A DNA stretch of 64,000 nucleotides from Porodaedalea pini. Taxonomy: Eukaryota; Basidiomycota; Agaricomycetes; Hymenochaetales; Hymenochaetaceae. Below, piece after piece: positions 1 through 12,286 of this stretch. A program made the position numbers and the translations under genes. Each line of letters opens with the position of its first letter. Position 1 is the stretch's first letter. Under the pieces are notes generated by a model. The model was not told the DNA's origin. It searched no databases and saw nothing but the letters and a program-made list of their open reading frames with translations. Location: the NCBI GenBank assembly GCA_002794775.1, contig NBAY01000018.1, positions 186,001 through 250,000 on the forward strand. The letters run 5' to 3'.

Positions 1-55
1 GATGTACAAGTGGCTAAAGGTCATATCAATACAACATACAACTTTATATAATCTG

Positions 56-1255
56 CTAGGAAAACATATCGCCCTATTACGGAGAAGCGTTAGAGAGGCT
101 CATCCTGTAGACATAAAAGAAAAATGACTAACTGCACCAGGAGGCATGAACTCATCGTTGTCGGGGTCACCACTGCGCGGACCGCCACGAGGACCGCGAC
201 CGCCAATCCCTCCTTGCCCACCGAATAAACTACCACCAGGTCCAAACGGCCCCGGGCCGACAGGATCAAACCTAGCGCCGGGAGGGGCACCCATCGGGGG
301 CAGATATCCGTCCCCTCCCCATGGACCTCTGTTCGGCGGGCTCCCCAGGCCCCTGCGAGGGCCAAACGCGCCACCAAAAATCGGGTGCTCAGGGCCTACA
401 TACATCCCATCACCCTGATGAGAAGGAAATAGCGGCGGAGGTGCGAATGGGTTTGGCTGGTTTTGCAAAGGAAGGGGATCAAGGTCGCGTCTGCCAATCT
501 GAAGCGGGTTGTCCGGAGGAATGTGAGACTCGAGGCCTGGTGGGCGGCGTGGTTCATCGGATGGTGCATAAGGGCGAGTGGGAGATGGTCGCGCCGATGG
601 CTGGTTCTGGTTTTGTCCCGATGAAGGCTGTCCGCGAGGGTTAAATGTGGAGTTAGTAGACACGTCTTCTGCGTCTTCCGTGTACCCTTCCTTCCTTAAA
701 CCCGGGATAAGCTTTTGAACGATCGTAAGCTTGAACTGAGTCACAAAGTCCACGACTCGGTTGGACGCGATGAAGCCATGTACGAGCGGGGGAGCACCTT
801 CAGCACCGACAGTGTATGGGAAGAATGCAGGAGATACGAAGTCATTTGTCGAGATATCTAATGAAGCAGTCTTATCGGTCTGAAGGTACTCTATGTTAGC
901 AGATGCACCACAGAGCTGTAGAACGACTATGGCTCGCCTCAATGGCAATAGCATTGATGAGCGTGCGGGTGCCGAGCTTTGAGAACTTTATGATAAATTC
1001 AAGACTGCTTTGCTCGTGGCGGTATCTGAAGATGTAGTTCCCTGGACCATGTGCATTCCAGCCGTCGGGTAGGACGTTTTCTGTGAAAGAGCCAGAAGAG
1101 GAGTCATCGACACCAACGAGTCGAAAGGCCAATACTGAAAGAATGGTATGAGAGAGCGCCGCTATCGCATCCTGTGGATGAGTAAGAGATTTTGAAGGCG
1201 GAAGATAATTTGGCAGAGAAAACAAGAGCGCAGATGGGTCGAGTATGTTTGACAT
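56..1255 (-). CDS. Proteasome inhibitor/regulator PI31 (PSMF1/Fub1 family)
   Basis: PI31 proteins bind the 20S proteasome core and act in proteasome regulation and assembly. Three exons are read (1255-938, 879-133, 73-56), giving 360 residues. The N-terminal half is an FP-type domain with the family pattern LINAIAIE followed by DKTASLDIS and DFVSPAFFP. The C-terminal half is a Pro/Gly/Arg-rich tail. The ending DNDEFMPPGAGDMFS matches the conserved PI31 C-terminus (acidic, then PPG, then DMF). That ending needs a 59-nt intron at 74-132 with a CTAAC branch site; reading straight through instead ends in an unrelated 8-residue tail. The first intron (880-937) must be GC-AG, because only a GC donor after codon GAG keeps the frame. 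The start chosen is the ATG of MSNILDPSALLF; upstream in-frame Met codons lack family support. It is divergent from PRP5 with 150 bp between start codons. Confidence 0.85.
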
Positions 1256-1405
1256 CTTGACTCGACGAAGAGTGTTGAGAACACGCTTCAAGTAAGACAC
1301 GAAAGTCATATACGCGCGTACATTACGTAATGCTTTCCGAGTGACCGGCTCAGACAAGAAGCGAGTCTGCCGACAACTTCGACGTCGACACCGAGCGGAC
1401 AGAAA
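1256..1405. promoter_or_regulatory. Divergent promoter between PI31 and PRP5
   Basis: This 150-bp gap between two oppositely oriented start codons must carry the promoters of both genes. It contains the near-palindrome ATTACGTAAT at about 1323-1332. No clear TATA box was seen. Confidence 0.5.
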
Positions 1406-4400
1406 ATGGCACGCAGGGACCGGTCATACTCTCCAGACGCAGCGAACAAGAGGGTAAGGTCATCCTATCGTTCTTCACCTCGTTCCCCTTCTCCGACACG
1501 GCGGAATGTAAGGCCCAGTGATAGGTCACGGAACGACGACAGAGACCGCGAACGCGGCAGAGGAGACAGGGACAGGGAACGAGACAAATACCGCGACGAC
1601 CGCTATAAGGACGACAAACGACGTGATTCGTATCGAGATGACCGTGATCGTCGGGATTCACGACGAGACGACCGCCGTCCTCGTTCTCGCTCTCGGGATC
1701 GGAGAGACAGGGACCGTGAACGGGACAGGCAACACTCACCGGTTCGTCAGCAGAAAGATACGAAGTCTACTGCTCCTACGGGCGCAAAAGCTCCCGTGGA
1801 AGATGAAAAGATGAAGGCGAAACGCGAGCGTTTGGAGGCTTGGAAGAAGGAGCGTGAGGCGAAGAAAGCTCTGGACGAAGCGAAGGCGAAAGCTATGGCC
1901 CTTGCTGGGAAGTCTGCACCTCGTGAGTCTCAATTTGTCCTCTAATATATTACGGCACGATTTCATACCACTTGATTTAACGCGCCAGAGCCTGCCGTGA
2001 CCTCAACTACTTCATCAAAGCCTGCCGGGCAGCTCAATCGAGCCGCGTTCGGTGGACTGGGCTTGAAGGGGCTATCTTTGAAAGCAGACCTTGCAAAGGG
2101 CACGAGCACGAAGGCTGCCATCATGGACGATGCGACAGAAATCACGCGTAAACTCGAGAAGCTAGAGGATATGCCGGCCGTCGATATGAGCATGCCTAAC
2201 GACGAAAGTGTTGGCGAGAACCTTGAAGCTGACGACGACGACGACGAGGCGAACAAACTTGACGAAGAAAAGAAGGCTCTTGCGAAGGACGGTATGGACG
2301 TGGATGAAGATGACGAAGTAGACCCTCTAGATGCTTTTATGACTGAAGTCAAACAGGAGGTGAAGAAAGTTGACGAAATGGACGTCAAGAAGATGATGGA
2401 AGACCCGGACTACCGTCGCCGCCGCCTTGAAGACCGTATGGGTGAAGAAGGAGGAGTAGAAGAAGACGTACAGGTTGTCGCCGACGAGCTCGACGCCACT
2501 GACCTCAATCCGGAGGACATTCTTGCTCTTGCCGCTAAGAAAGCTAAGAAAAAGGAGCTTGCAACGGTTGACCATTCACGCGTTGCCTATGAACCTTTCC
2601 GCAAAGAATTCTACCACCCTCCTCCTGAGGTTGCAGAAATGACTGATGAGGAGGCGGATCTTCTACGCCTGGAACTGGACGGCATCAAGATTCGCGGCAT
2701 CGACTGTCCTAGACCTATCACTAAATGGAGCCATTGTGGGTTGCCTGCAAGCTGGTAAGCCCTTTCTTGCTACATTCTACTCAAGTATTGATATTGTTCT
2801 CAGTCTGGATGTCATTAAAAAGCTCGGATTCACAGGCCCTACGCCTATTCAATCGCAGGCTATTCCCGCCATCATGTCTGGTCGTGACGTTATCGGTGTT
2901 GCAAAGACCGGTTCCGGGAAGACTGTTGCTTTCCTTTTGCCACTTTTCCGTCATATAAAGGACCAACGTCCCTTAGACCCAATGGAGGGCCCCATGGCTA
3001 TCGTGATGACTCCCACGCGTGAGCTGGCGGTACAAATTCATCGTGAATGTAAGCCATTTTTGAAGGTTCTCAATTTGCGGGTGCGTGATCCTAGTTTTTG
3101 TCGGACATACAGATCCTGAACTTTCTGCCAGGCTGTCTGTGCTTATGGTGGTTCACCGATAAAGGATCAGATTGCGGAAATGAAGAAAGGAGCGGAAATT
3201 ATTGTCTGTACGCCAGGGCGCATGATTGATCTGCTCACTGCTAACTCTGGGCGGGTGACGAACCTCAAGCGGGTGACGTATCTTGTTCTTGACGAGGCTG
3301 ACCGAATGTTTGACATGGGTTTTGAACCTCAAGTCATGAAGATTGTAAACAACATCCGACCCGATCGGCAGACCGTCTTGTTTTCTGCTACTTTCCCTAG
3401 ACAAATGGATTCTCTCGCCCGCAAAATTCTCAAAAAGCCGCTTGAGATCACCGTCGGTGGGCGCTCAGTTGTCGCGCCAGAGATCGAGCAGGTTGTGGAG
3501 GTGCGTGCAGAGGACACGAAGTTCCACCGGTTGCTCGAGATCCTCGGTCAGATGTACAATGAGGATCCGGAATGTCGAACACTCATATTCGTGGACCGCC
3601 AGGAGGCCGCAGACAATCTCCTGCGCGAACTTATGCGCAAAGGCTACCTCTGTATGAGTTTGCACGGTGGGAAGGACCAAGTGGATCGTGACTCGACGAT
3701 CGCGGATTTCAAGGCTGGTATTGTGCCTATTGTTACTGCAACGTCCGTTGCTGCTCGTGGGCTTGATGTAAAGCAATTGAAGCTTGTTGTCAACTATGAC
3801 GCTCCGAACCACATGGAAGACTACGTGCACCGTGCAGGAAGAACAGGGCGAGCGGGGAATAAAGGCACCTGCGTCACCTTCATCACTCCCGAGCAGGATA
3901 GATACTCTGTCGATATCTACAGAGCACTGAAAGCCAGTAATGCAGCGGTCCCCCAGGAGCTTGAAGATCTGGCGAATGGTATGTCTTCCTATTGCTTTAT
4001 TATAAATGAACACCTTTCTTATGCGCTTAATTTGTTTAGGTTTCCTTGAGAAAGTGAAGGCCGGTAAGGCGCACGCAGCAGGCTCAGGATTTGGCGGTAA
4101 AGGGCTCGATAGACTTGATAAAGAGCGTGACGCCAAGGAAAAGGCTGAACGCAAAGCCTATGGCGAAGGAGAGGAGAAACCCGAGGAGAAACCCGAGGAA
4201 GTTGCAGCCGACGGTGCTGCTCCTGGCGCCGCCAAGACCGAGTCAAAGGATGAGATGACCTTCGGTAACTTCAAAGTCGAAATCAAACGCGGACCCGCGC
4301 CAGACTCATCGAAGGGCCAACTCGGCGTTGCTGGTGCTGCAGCGGCAGCACGTCGACTCGCGCAAGCAAAGGAAGAAGAGAAAATGCAGAGCTCGCTACG

Positions 4401-5052
4401 GGCCGCGGAGGAAGCTGCTGCCCGGGCTGGGAAGGACACAGCAGCGTACAAACAGGCTCAAAGCGTTGTCTCGAAGTTGAATGCACAGCTCCGTGTGGCG
4501 AGGCTTGTTGCACAGAGTCAGACTGCATTTGAAGCAAAGGGCGGTTCGGTCAAAGATCCCGATGCGACGGACTTCCATGCTATCATCCCTATTAACGATT
4601 ATCCGCAGAAAGCGAGATGGCGTGTTACCAACAAGGAGACCATGGTTCAGGTGAGTGCTAAGAAGCATTGCCTCGATGAAATTGATTGTAACTTCGATGA
4701 TATATAGCTCATTGATCAAACTGGTGCCTCGGTTACGAATAAAGGTTAGTGCTTCTCTGAGATATCGACGCAGGTTGCTGATGTTTCCTTGTAGGTATTT
4801 ACTACGAGTCAGGTAAAGAGCCGCCACCAGAAGGCCCTCCCAAACTGCATTTACTCGTTGAATCCAATGAGGAATGGAGAGTGAGTTTTTCTTTCTATCC
4901 CCCACTCAAGTGAATCTGATTTCAAAAACGTGGGATAGGTCGAGCAGGCTGTGAGAGAGATCAAGCGTCTCCTTGTGGAAGCGTCTGCCGCCGCCCTGCA
5001 AGCCGAGTATCGCAATCCTTCAGCAACCGCAGGTCGCTACAGTGTGATCTAG
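1406..5052 (+). CDS. PRP5: Pre-mRNA-splicing ATP-dependent RNA helicase PRP5 (DDX46)
   Basis: PRP5 is the DEAD-box ATPase that acts on U2 snRNP and the branch site when the prespliceosome forms. Eight exons (1406-1922, 1989-2754, 2804-3080, 3132-3978, 4040-4650, 4708-4744, 4795-4880, 4939-5052) give 1084 residues. The N-terminus is an RS/RD-rich tract of about 110 residues, followed by an acidic linker. The helicase core shows a Q-motif region ([14 protein letters not shown]), Walker [21 protein letters not shown] in [16 protein letters not shown] in [10 protein letters not shown], and [10 protein letters not shown]. The C-terminal part ([18 protein letters not shown] onward) matches the KH-like extension typical of DDX46/PRP5. 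Length and motif order fit PRP5 rather than a generic DEAD-box helicase. All introns are 49-66 nt and GT-AG. Confidence 0.95.
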
Positions 5053-5537
5053 GTGCTCGAGTTAGAATTTCTTCATAAATAGGCTTTAGTCAGGCTGATG
5101 TTACTGCCGGCCGGTTGTCCCGAGTCCGCTCTCTCCGATCTGTATTGGCCTGTCCTATTTTATTAACCTCTTTGGAGGAAGTTGTATAGCCTAGGTTTTA
5201 GAATACATATAACGCATTGTCTTTGTCATCGAGGAATGCAATTGACTGGTCGTTTATACATGGCCGCAGACTCTCAGAAAAATATGTTTTGAATGCCAAA
5301 GAGTGTCTGTTATATTGATTAAAATACTACACAGATGAGATGCCAAATATTAATGGGGTGTTCGTTTGTTCCGCGGAACCAGGTAAGTACTCGGCGCGCG
5401 AGCTGACCTCATACTATCGATGTAAAGGAGCCGCGAGAACCAACGCCTTATAAAACCGCGAGGTTCGGTGGCAATTATGCCCTCGCTCCGCCTTACCCCA
5501 TACCGCCTTCTTGCTGCCGCTCTCCGACACAAGAAAA
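5053..5537. other. Intergenic: PRP5 3' flank and MFS transporter 5' leader
   Basis: This 485-bp spacer has no convincing gene. Its right half probably belongs to the transporter leader. It holds an ATG at 5353 followed ten codons later by a strong donor (CAG/GTAAGT, cut after 5382), a CTGAC branch-like site and an AAAG acceptor near 5427, so a small upstream ORF with a leader intron is possible. Confidence 0.4.
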
Positions 5538-7724
5538 ATGGCCGAAAAGGACGTTCAGCCAGTAGAGACAGGTGTTGCATCCTCACGCTCGACTATCGTC
5601 GATCGGGACCTCGAAGCCAATAGAAAGACAACCAAGGACGAGAAAGTTGACTTGCACAATGGCGAAGGAGAGTCTGCTTTCCCGGAGGACAAACGGATAG
5701 AGGCCTTGGAACGACTCGATCACGATTGGCAGCACGATCCCGAAAATCCAAGAAACTGGTCAGTGCAGATCATATAATGCGCTTCGTCCGTATCATGTAA
5801 CCTGAAATTGCATACTTTGTCAGGCCGTTTTGGACGAAGTGGCAAATGGCTGGTGTTGTAAGTGTAATGTTTTCTTTTGAACGTCTGAGTGTTCACGCGA
5901 AAACGCAGGTCTCCTTTTACACGTTCATAAGCCCGGTATCAAGTAGCATGATGGCTCCAGCGCTCCCGGACGTACGTGCATTTCTTTTTAGTCATTCGAG
6001 AGACGGAAACTAAACCAATTGTATTCGTAAATTAGATTCAAGTACACTACGGAATCAAGAGTGACACAATTGTTGTTTCTTCACGCCGTCAGTTTTGAGA
6101 TGAAATACTGACTAAATCTTTTGCAGTTAAATATGGTTCTGACTATATTCTTGCTTGCATATGCAATCGGCCCCCTCTTCTTGAGCCCTTTAACTGAAAT
6201 AACGGGTCGCAAATGGGTATGTACGACGAACGTATTTTTTTAAATCTATATTGATTAAGTGAGCTCTTTCTACTTAGGTACTGCACGTGTCAAATATCGG
6301 TTTCTTCATTTTCAATCTTGCTTGCGCATTTGCCCCGAACACGGGCTGCTTGATCGGCTTCAGATTTCTGTCTGGTCTGGGAGGCAGTGCACCAATAGGT
6401 AAATGTGCCAAACATCTGTCTGGCTTACTCAAATTAAACTCAGAATTGCAGCAATCGGTGGCGGAGTCATTGGAGACATGTTTGCGGAGCGCGATCGTGG
6501 TGAGTTGTAGGCAGTATAATTAAGTTACTGTACTGAGAGACTTCTTTAAACAGCCACCGCCATGGCTATTTTCACCCTGGGTCCATTGATAGGTCCTGCC
6601 ATTGGGCCCGTCGCTGGTGGCTTCGTTGCTCAAACAATTGGCTTTAAATGGATCTTCATCATTATTGCCATATTTTCCGCTGTGGGCGGCGTCTTCGGTA
6701 TTGTGTTTCTCAAGGAAACATACGCTCCTCTCATTCAGATCAGACGCGCTCAGAAACAAATGAAGCTGACAGGAGAGAAAACTATTGAGCATGACGTGCT
6801 GCTTGAGAATCATAAGGACTTTGCGCATGTTATGTGGGTTAACATGACCAGACCATTTGCGTTGCTATTTGGGAGTTTCATTTGCTTCATTCTCAGTTTG
6901 TACATGGGCCTGTGAGTCCACCTCCTAAGGCTTTCAAAGGATCACGGCACTGAACTGTCTTCGCAGGATGTATGGGTACTATTACCTTATGTTTGCGACG
7001 TTTCCCGAGCTTTTCAAACAGACCTACGGCTTCAGCACTGGTATCGCTGGCCTCGTAAGTGCAATCTATGTCTATGAAGAAGACGAAACTGAGGTGCTCC
7101 CTAGGCTTATCTGGGCCCGGGGATTGGTTTTTGCTTCTCTACGTTGTATGGGGCTTACGTGGCAGATGGTATTTATCGAAGGGTGTGTGTTAAATGCTTG
7201 GTTAGCGCTTCCCACTAATGTTTCGCGGCTTCACAGCTCTCTGCGAAAAACGGGGGTGTCGGCAAGCCAGAAATGCGCATTCCTGCTTTAATTATTGCGA
7301 GCTTTTTCGTCCCTATCGGTCTCTTGTGAGCTGCCTGTGTTGCCGCTCTTGTCCCTGAACTAAAGAGCTGGCCTGTTTTTTTAGTTGGTACGGGTGGTCG
7401 GCTGAAGCCAAGATTCATTGGATCATGCCCATCATCGGTGCAGGGATTTTCGGGTTCGCTATGATGGGCACGTTCCTTCCGATTCAGCTCTATCTTGTGG
7501 ACTCGTTCCGCTACGCTGCGTCCGCTATGGCGGCCGCGACTGTCATAAGGTCGCTCATGGGCTTCGCTTTCCCTCTCTTTGGTCAACAGATGTTCAATGC
7601 GCTCCACCTTGGGCCGGGCTATTCTCTTTTAGCTGGTTTGGCTATCGTAACTGGTATACCCTTTCCTATTTGGATCTACTACTACGGAGAGAAAATACGT
7701 TTGCGCAGCGATTTGAACCGGTGA
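5538..7724 (+). CDS. MFS transporter, DHA1 drug/polyamine:H+ antiporter-like
   Basis: A major facilitator superfamily membrane exporter of 522 residues read from twelve exons (5538-5758, 5824-5857, 5909-5971, 6036-6074, 6127-6216, 6278-6398, 6452-6499, 6554-6911, 6967-7054, 7105-7182, 7237-7325, 7385-7724). A charged cytoplasmic N-terminus ends in the family signature DPENPRNWPFWTKW, followed by twelve predicted hydrophobic segments. The loop between segments 2 and 3 reads SPLTEITGRKW, the MFS motif A region. Segment 5 reads LGPLIGPAIGPVAGGF, the antiporter motif of the DHA1 family. The second half begins after the KNGGVGKPEMRIP loop. Substrate cannot be predicted; relatives include Tpo1/Flu1-type polyamine and drug exporters. 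Donor choice for exon 4 (after 6074 or 6071) is the least certain junction. Exons as short as 34 and 39 nt are present. Confidence 0.9.
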
Positions 7725-8110
7725 GGAAGGGTTGGGTGTTTGATAAACTTGGATTCATGATGTGGAAAGATACCGCGCTTGCGCCCTCTTCTTAACTAGA
7801 CTGGTAGTTTATGCACAAAGTACAACACTTAATGATTTGTTAGGATCGCGGTCCAACAGAGCGACGCTAGCGCTGTTCGTTTTGCTTCCGGTACAGGACT
7901 AGCGGCGATAGGATCGACACGGGTGCAAATCGTGGAGCAATCTTGGACCCACATTAATTTTATGTAGCTGCTTACGTCGGTCAGGCAAAATTGATGACGC
8001 CATATGATGCAATCATATATTTGCTCATGAGTACATGCAGTAAACGGTGGAGAAAGAGAACGAAAGAAATTTTCATAAAGTATCGTTGAAAGAAGGCGCG
8101 GAAAATCAGT
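7725..8110. other. Convergent intergenic spacer (MFS transporter / ferric reductase)
   Basis: This 386-bp gap lies between two converging genes. I see no gene in it; it presumably holds both 3' untranslated regions. Confidence 0.6.
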
Positions 8111-10370
8111 TCAAGCTTTGACCATTCCAAAGGTTTCCACATGAAGAGTTACGGTCGGGCGTCCCTTCATGACGTCGATTAAATTCGTATTCTCAAACGA
8201 AGTCGCCGCCCTGACTGCCGATGAAAGTGAGGAAGGACCAGCAACTAGATTTCGCCGCTTAGACGTTAATAAGTAAAGACATTGAACGGACGATGCTTAC
8301 CATCTACCGAAACAGGTCCCGCTGAAACCGATACTGCGCTCTGTATGAGTGCTTCAACATCTGGTCGCCCATTCGCTGTCTTTATGGAAGCAAGAGCCAG
8401 CGTCCTGGCCGTACCAACATCGGAGGAGATCGGAGAATAAGTAGATGCTGGGCTTGTACTGTAGTCCAACGCCAGCGTATCAGACGACTGTGTCTCCGGG
8501 CTCGTGAAGAAGATGCGAGGTTCGATGGATACGTTCGGAGGTGCAGCGAGTAAAGCATCGGTTAGGATCTTCGACATCCAATTCATGTGCTCTGCGTACG
8601 GGTAAACTTCCACGGTCGTTACCATTTCATAGGATACTCACCCGATTGGCGCACAATCCAGACGAAAACAACGCGCTGACATGAAGTCGTCCCCTTCCGA
8701 GCGTGACTATTCCAATTAATGAGCCTCATGAATGCAACGTTTAGGGGACAGTAGAAGACTCACTGGATGATGTCAAGAAGAAAAGGCAGGATATAAGAAA
8801 CGCCAGAACCACCAGCAATCAGAACGCAAGTCGAGAAGCTCTTCAGGTCTGGAGGATTGCCGTAAGGACCATCTATATACGCCGGTACAGAGACTATCGT
8901 GCCCTTCGCCGAAGCATGATCACGAAGCCTCCTTGTGAACCCGCTTTGACCACGAATGAGGAAAACAACCTCCTTTTCGTTGCTTTCTTCTGTTCCATCC
9001 ACAGAATGGGGGATGCTGGCGATGGTAAAGGGGTGCGCTTCTGTCGAGAGTTTGCTGATAGAAGGAAGAAGGATGTACGCGTGCTGACCAGCAGCCCAGT
9101 GCATTTTGCGGCGAAGCGTTAGCCGGACGGTATCCGAGGTCAGAAGCTCGATGGACGCATTATGCGCATCGGAAGATGCACGAGACCAAATGCGATTGTT
9201 CCAGACAAGTCTACTGAAACGGAGGAGACGATCCAACCCCCAGACGAGGAAGGCAGGCCAGAAGTAATCGCCAAACCTAGAAACTTTCTATAAGCTCAAA
9301 GAAGGCATTGACAAACGAGCGTATACTCACCCTCGCGACCCCGCGTGAAGAAGTCCGCCAAGGATGAATATACTATCAGTATTGTGAGTGGATGAAAGCT
9401 TCTGTGTTCCCAATGCAACTTACAGGATAAGGATAATGTGCGAGATGAGGAAGAACTCAAAGACTTTGATACGAACTGGGCGTATCGACAGGATAGTGGC
9501 CAGCGAAAAGGCTACGAGACCAGTCACGCCCCACCTCATCCAGCCGTTAGACAGATCGAATTGCTCGGGTAGACTGAAACAATTATGTGTGAACGCGGTG
9601 AAAAAATAGAATCCTAGAGCACATTCTCACCCCGATATTCCACGAACTAACGCATGGATCCAAAGTAATACAAGGCAAGCACGAGCACTTGCTCTATGCA
9701 GCACATTGAGCCTTTCGTGACTGACACCAGTAAGGACTAAACAAAGTAAGCACGAGGGGAAAAGAAAGGAAGTTATTAAGTGTCTTACAAGAAATGATGT
9801 TGTTCTTCCCAGCCAGTGCGACAATAAGAGGTACTTGGCAAGAGGCAAGATGAGCCGCGCGGTCTTCAAAATAGAATGTGTTTAGGTCCTGTGCTGCAGT
9901 ACATGCTCAGTTGTCTCCGATACTCTACCAGGTGCAGACTTACTGTTAACCCACAACCAGACCAATAAAGCAGTGATATAACTGAGGATGAATACAAGCT
10001 CGGTCACAGACATAACGGAGGAGGGTCCTATAGGTACAGTGGTCCGAAACGCCAATACTCTGAAGAAGCTGGCGAAGGCGAGCGGAATGCGGCGAAGTGA
10101 AAGCTTTCCCGTCTTCCCGGGCGCCAGAGCTTCGGGAGATCCCTTTTCAGAGAACGTCCCAAGCTTATCGTTGAAAGATGCTGATCTCGGTCTGCGAGAA
10201 CGAGCATAGAGGCGCATGGACCAATTGACGATAGTCAGTAAACCGATAACGGCGGTGAGCAAGAGCCATAGTTGTTTAACGTATTCTGCCTGTCGGGCAG
10301 CTTTCAACGCTACCTCTGCATGCGAAACGGATCGAGAGAAGACATGAGGAGAGAGAGGATGCGAAGTCAT
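8111..10370 (-). CDS. Ferric reductase transmembrane component (FRE family)
   Basis: A membrane flavocytochrome that moves electrons from cytosolic NADPH through FAD and two haems to extracellular ferric or cupric ions. Reading on the minus strand, exon junctions rebuild the family order. There is an N-terminal membrane segment (LWLLLTAVIGLLTIV), then the ferric-reductase-like core with TFYFEDRAAHLA, the haem-ligand histidine regions GVSHERLNVLHRAS and WIHALVRG, and further helices ending IFILGGLLHAGSR. The FAD-binding domain carries HPFTIASIP. The NADPH-binding domain carries VLIAGGSGVSYILPFL, and the C-terminus reads VAGPSSLSSAVR before ending HVETFGMVKA. At least eight introns of about 50-60 nt interrupt it. 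The start is the ATG of MTSHPLSPHV; an in-frame ATG 54 nt upstream would add 18 residues. No permease or multicopper oxidase partner is adjacent, so the iron-uptake role is inferred from family. Confidence 0.88.
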
Positions 10371-12286
10371 TTCAAAAAATATGAAGAGCCTGAGGGGGGG
10401 AAGAGGTCTAAGGTAAACATTCACTTTCCGTCAGGCTTTTAAGATCCTCCGGGAGACGCAATGTGCTACGCAGTGACATATGACGGTGAGAGACGCAGTT
10501 CCAGTTCCGTCTCTAGTGTATGACCGTCGCACTTGATTGCAGGAGGCACATTAACTACCCGGGCCCGCTTAGCAAAAATAGACGTCGTTGTAATTGAGAG
10601 CCATGCGTAGAACGGGGTTGAATAGTATTCAGAATAGGGGATGTGGGGTAAATGGAGAAGTACTCGGGAAAATGTGTCTCTGGATTGGAGGAGATATGTT
10701 GTCTATGCCCGCGAGGGATGACGCGAGATTGTGCTTCTGTCAAGGTGTAAAAAGTCACGATAGCGGAAGAAAGAGAATCAGTCGCTATCCGAGCTTCGTC
10801 CACGCTGGTCTTGTCGGGATTGCTTCGGCGGCCAACCGGATGAGGGTCGGGACTGCCAGATCGTCCGTTCCAACGCAAGTTCATATGGCGATTGCTGCCT
10901 GAACAGCATTGATAGGCCGGACTGAACGAGTTGCGACGCATGTGCACCGTCGCTAAAGAAAGCCAACGGTCAAACGCGCAATGTGGTTTCCGAAGTACGA
11001 CATACGTGTAGTGCGACACACCGCGCTTACACAATCGATTGTTTTCTTCGTACTGCAGATCGATGCCGCTCATACGTGCGCAGTTTTGAGCAAAAAATAC
11101 CTGCCACGTTGCAGGCTTCCGGGGTACATGGTGCAGGAGACCTTATCAGCCATCAATAGCCTTCGTGTCACAAGCAAAGCGCAAGAGTTCGCATTCAGTA
11201 AATGACCAGGTCATGCCGGGGACAGTGAGGAGAAATCAGGTAGCATTGCAGAGGTGCTTTCGGATCTGATGTTGTGAATGCTATCATTACGCGCTACTCA
11301 GATGAATTTGCCGAAGATAATGAACGATGCGCACCGAGGTAAGATGCGCGGTGCTGAACACAAGTACTGTTGTACTTTGGCCTCCGGCCTTGCAGGCAGA
11401 GATAGCCCGGGTCCGGCTAATGAGATAGCTCCACGCGTTGGGTCTTCTTGTAGATTGACAACAGCTTAAGCGGCCAGCAAAGATAAAGCACGATCTTCGA
11501 CTTGTGATAGGCACAGCCGACATCGTCCGCCGCATGTTCGACACTTCCATCGTTGCGTAGAGCACCAGAACAATCTTAGACGAGAGCCCAGCCCCGGAGG
11601 TCTCTTTCAACTTTGGCCGCTGCGTTTGCTCGCTCGAGTTAACTCCGGTCGCTCTCTTCGGACCGGCCTCAATTCTTTATCGACTAGGTTTTGCGCAAGG
11701 AGTCCTGGAAGTAGTTGTGTCAGCTAGATGCTAATCACGCCCTGTACTCCTCGCCATGTGTCGCACTCATACCTCAGAGGTGCGGCTTTACCGATGCGGC
11801 CGCCAGTTGGCATTCAGTCCTTCCAGAGTGACTAGCAGTGGTCTGGTCCCAAGCGTATATCCGGCAGACCATATGAAATGCAAATGCAGAATCGAAAATG
11901 GTTCGAGATGAATAGACTGAATAAATAAGAGCATATTGTTGTGTGCCAATGAGTAGTTGCAAGGATTGACTTCCAGTTTCGCTGAGCGTTTCGGGCTTTG
12001 TCGGCATCCGCTCTGCTCTCATCTGACGGCCGCTCTCTGCCGCAGAGGTCTTTTCCAAACTCCGAAAGGTGATGTTACTGTATATGGACATCGAAATAAT
12101 TTTTTAGAGGTCTGCGGCCAATCGTTTGGCAGACAAAGACGCCAGAACTAACGTGATGATGATATCCTCCGATCTTATAATCCATCCTCCCACCTGAGCC
12201 GAACTTTCCTCGCGCCCTTACTTATAACCACCGTCGTCAAGCTGAATAGATACATCCCTAGGTCGCTCACAAAGCTCACCAGGAGT
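10371..12286. other. 1.9-kb region without a recognisable gene
   Basis: This is the longest non-repetitive stretch here without a supported gene. The longest open stretch (172 codons, minus strand, 10555-11073) has no recognisable motif, odd composition and no plausible splice extensions. It lies upstream of both the ferric reductase (-) and the aminotransferase (+), so it contains both promoters. A 6-bp inverted repeat CCGGTC-N10-GACCGG is at 11645-11666. No tRNA, LTR or tandem repeat was seen. Confidence 0.5.

Noticed and set aside
10555..11073. 172-codon open frame on the minus strand in the large gap
   Set aside because: No motif, irregular composition (many His, Ser, Arg) and no in-phase splice extensions; likely chance.
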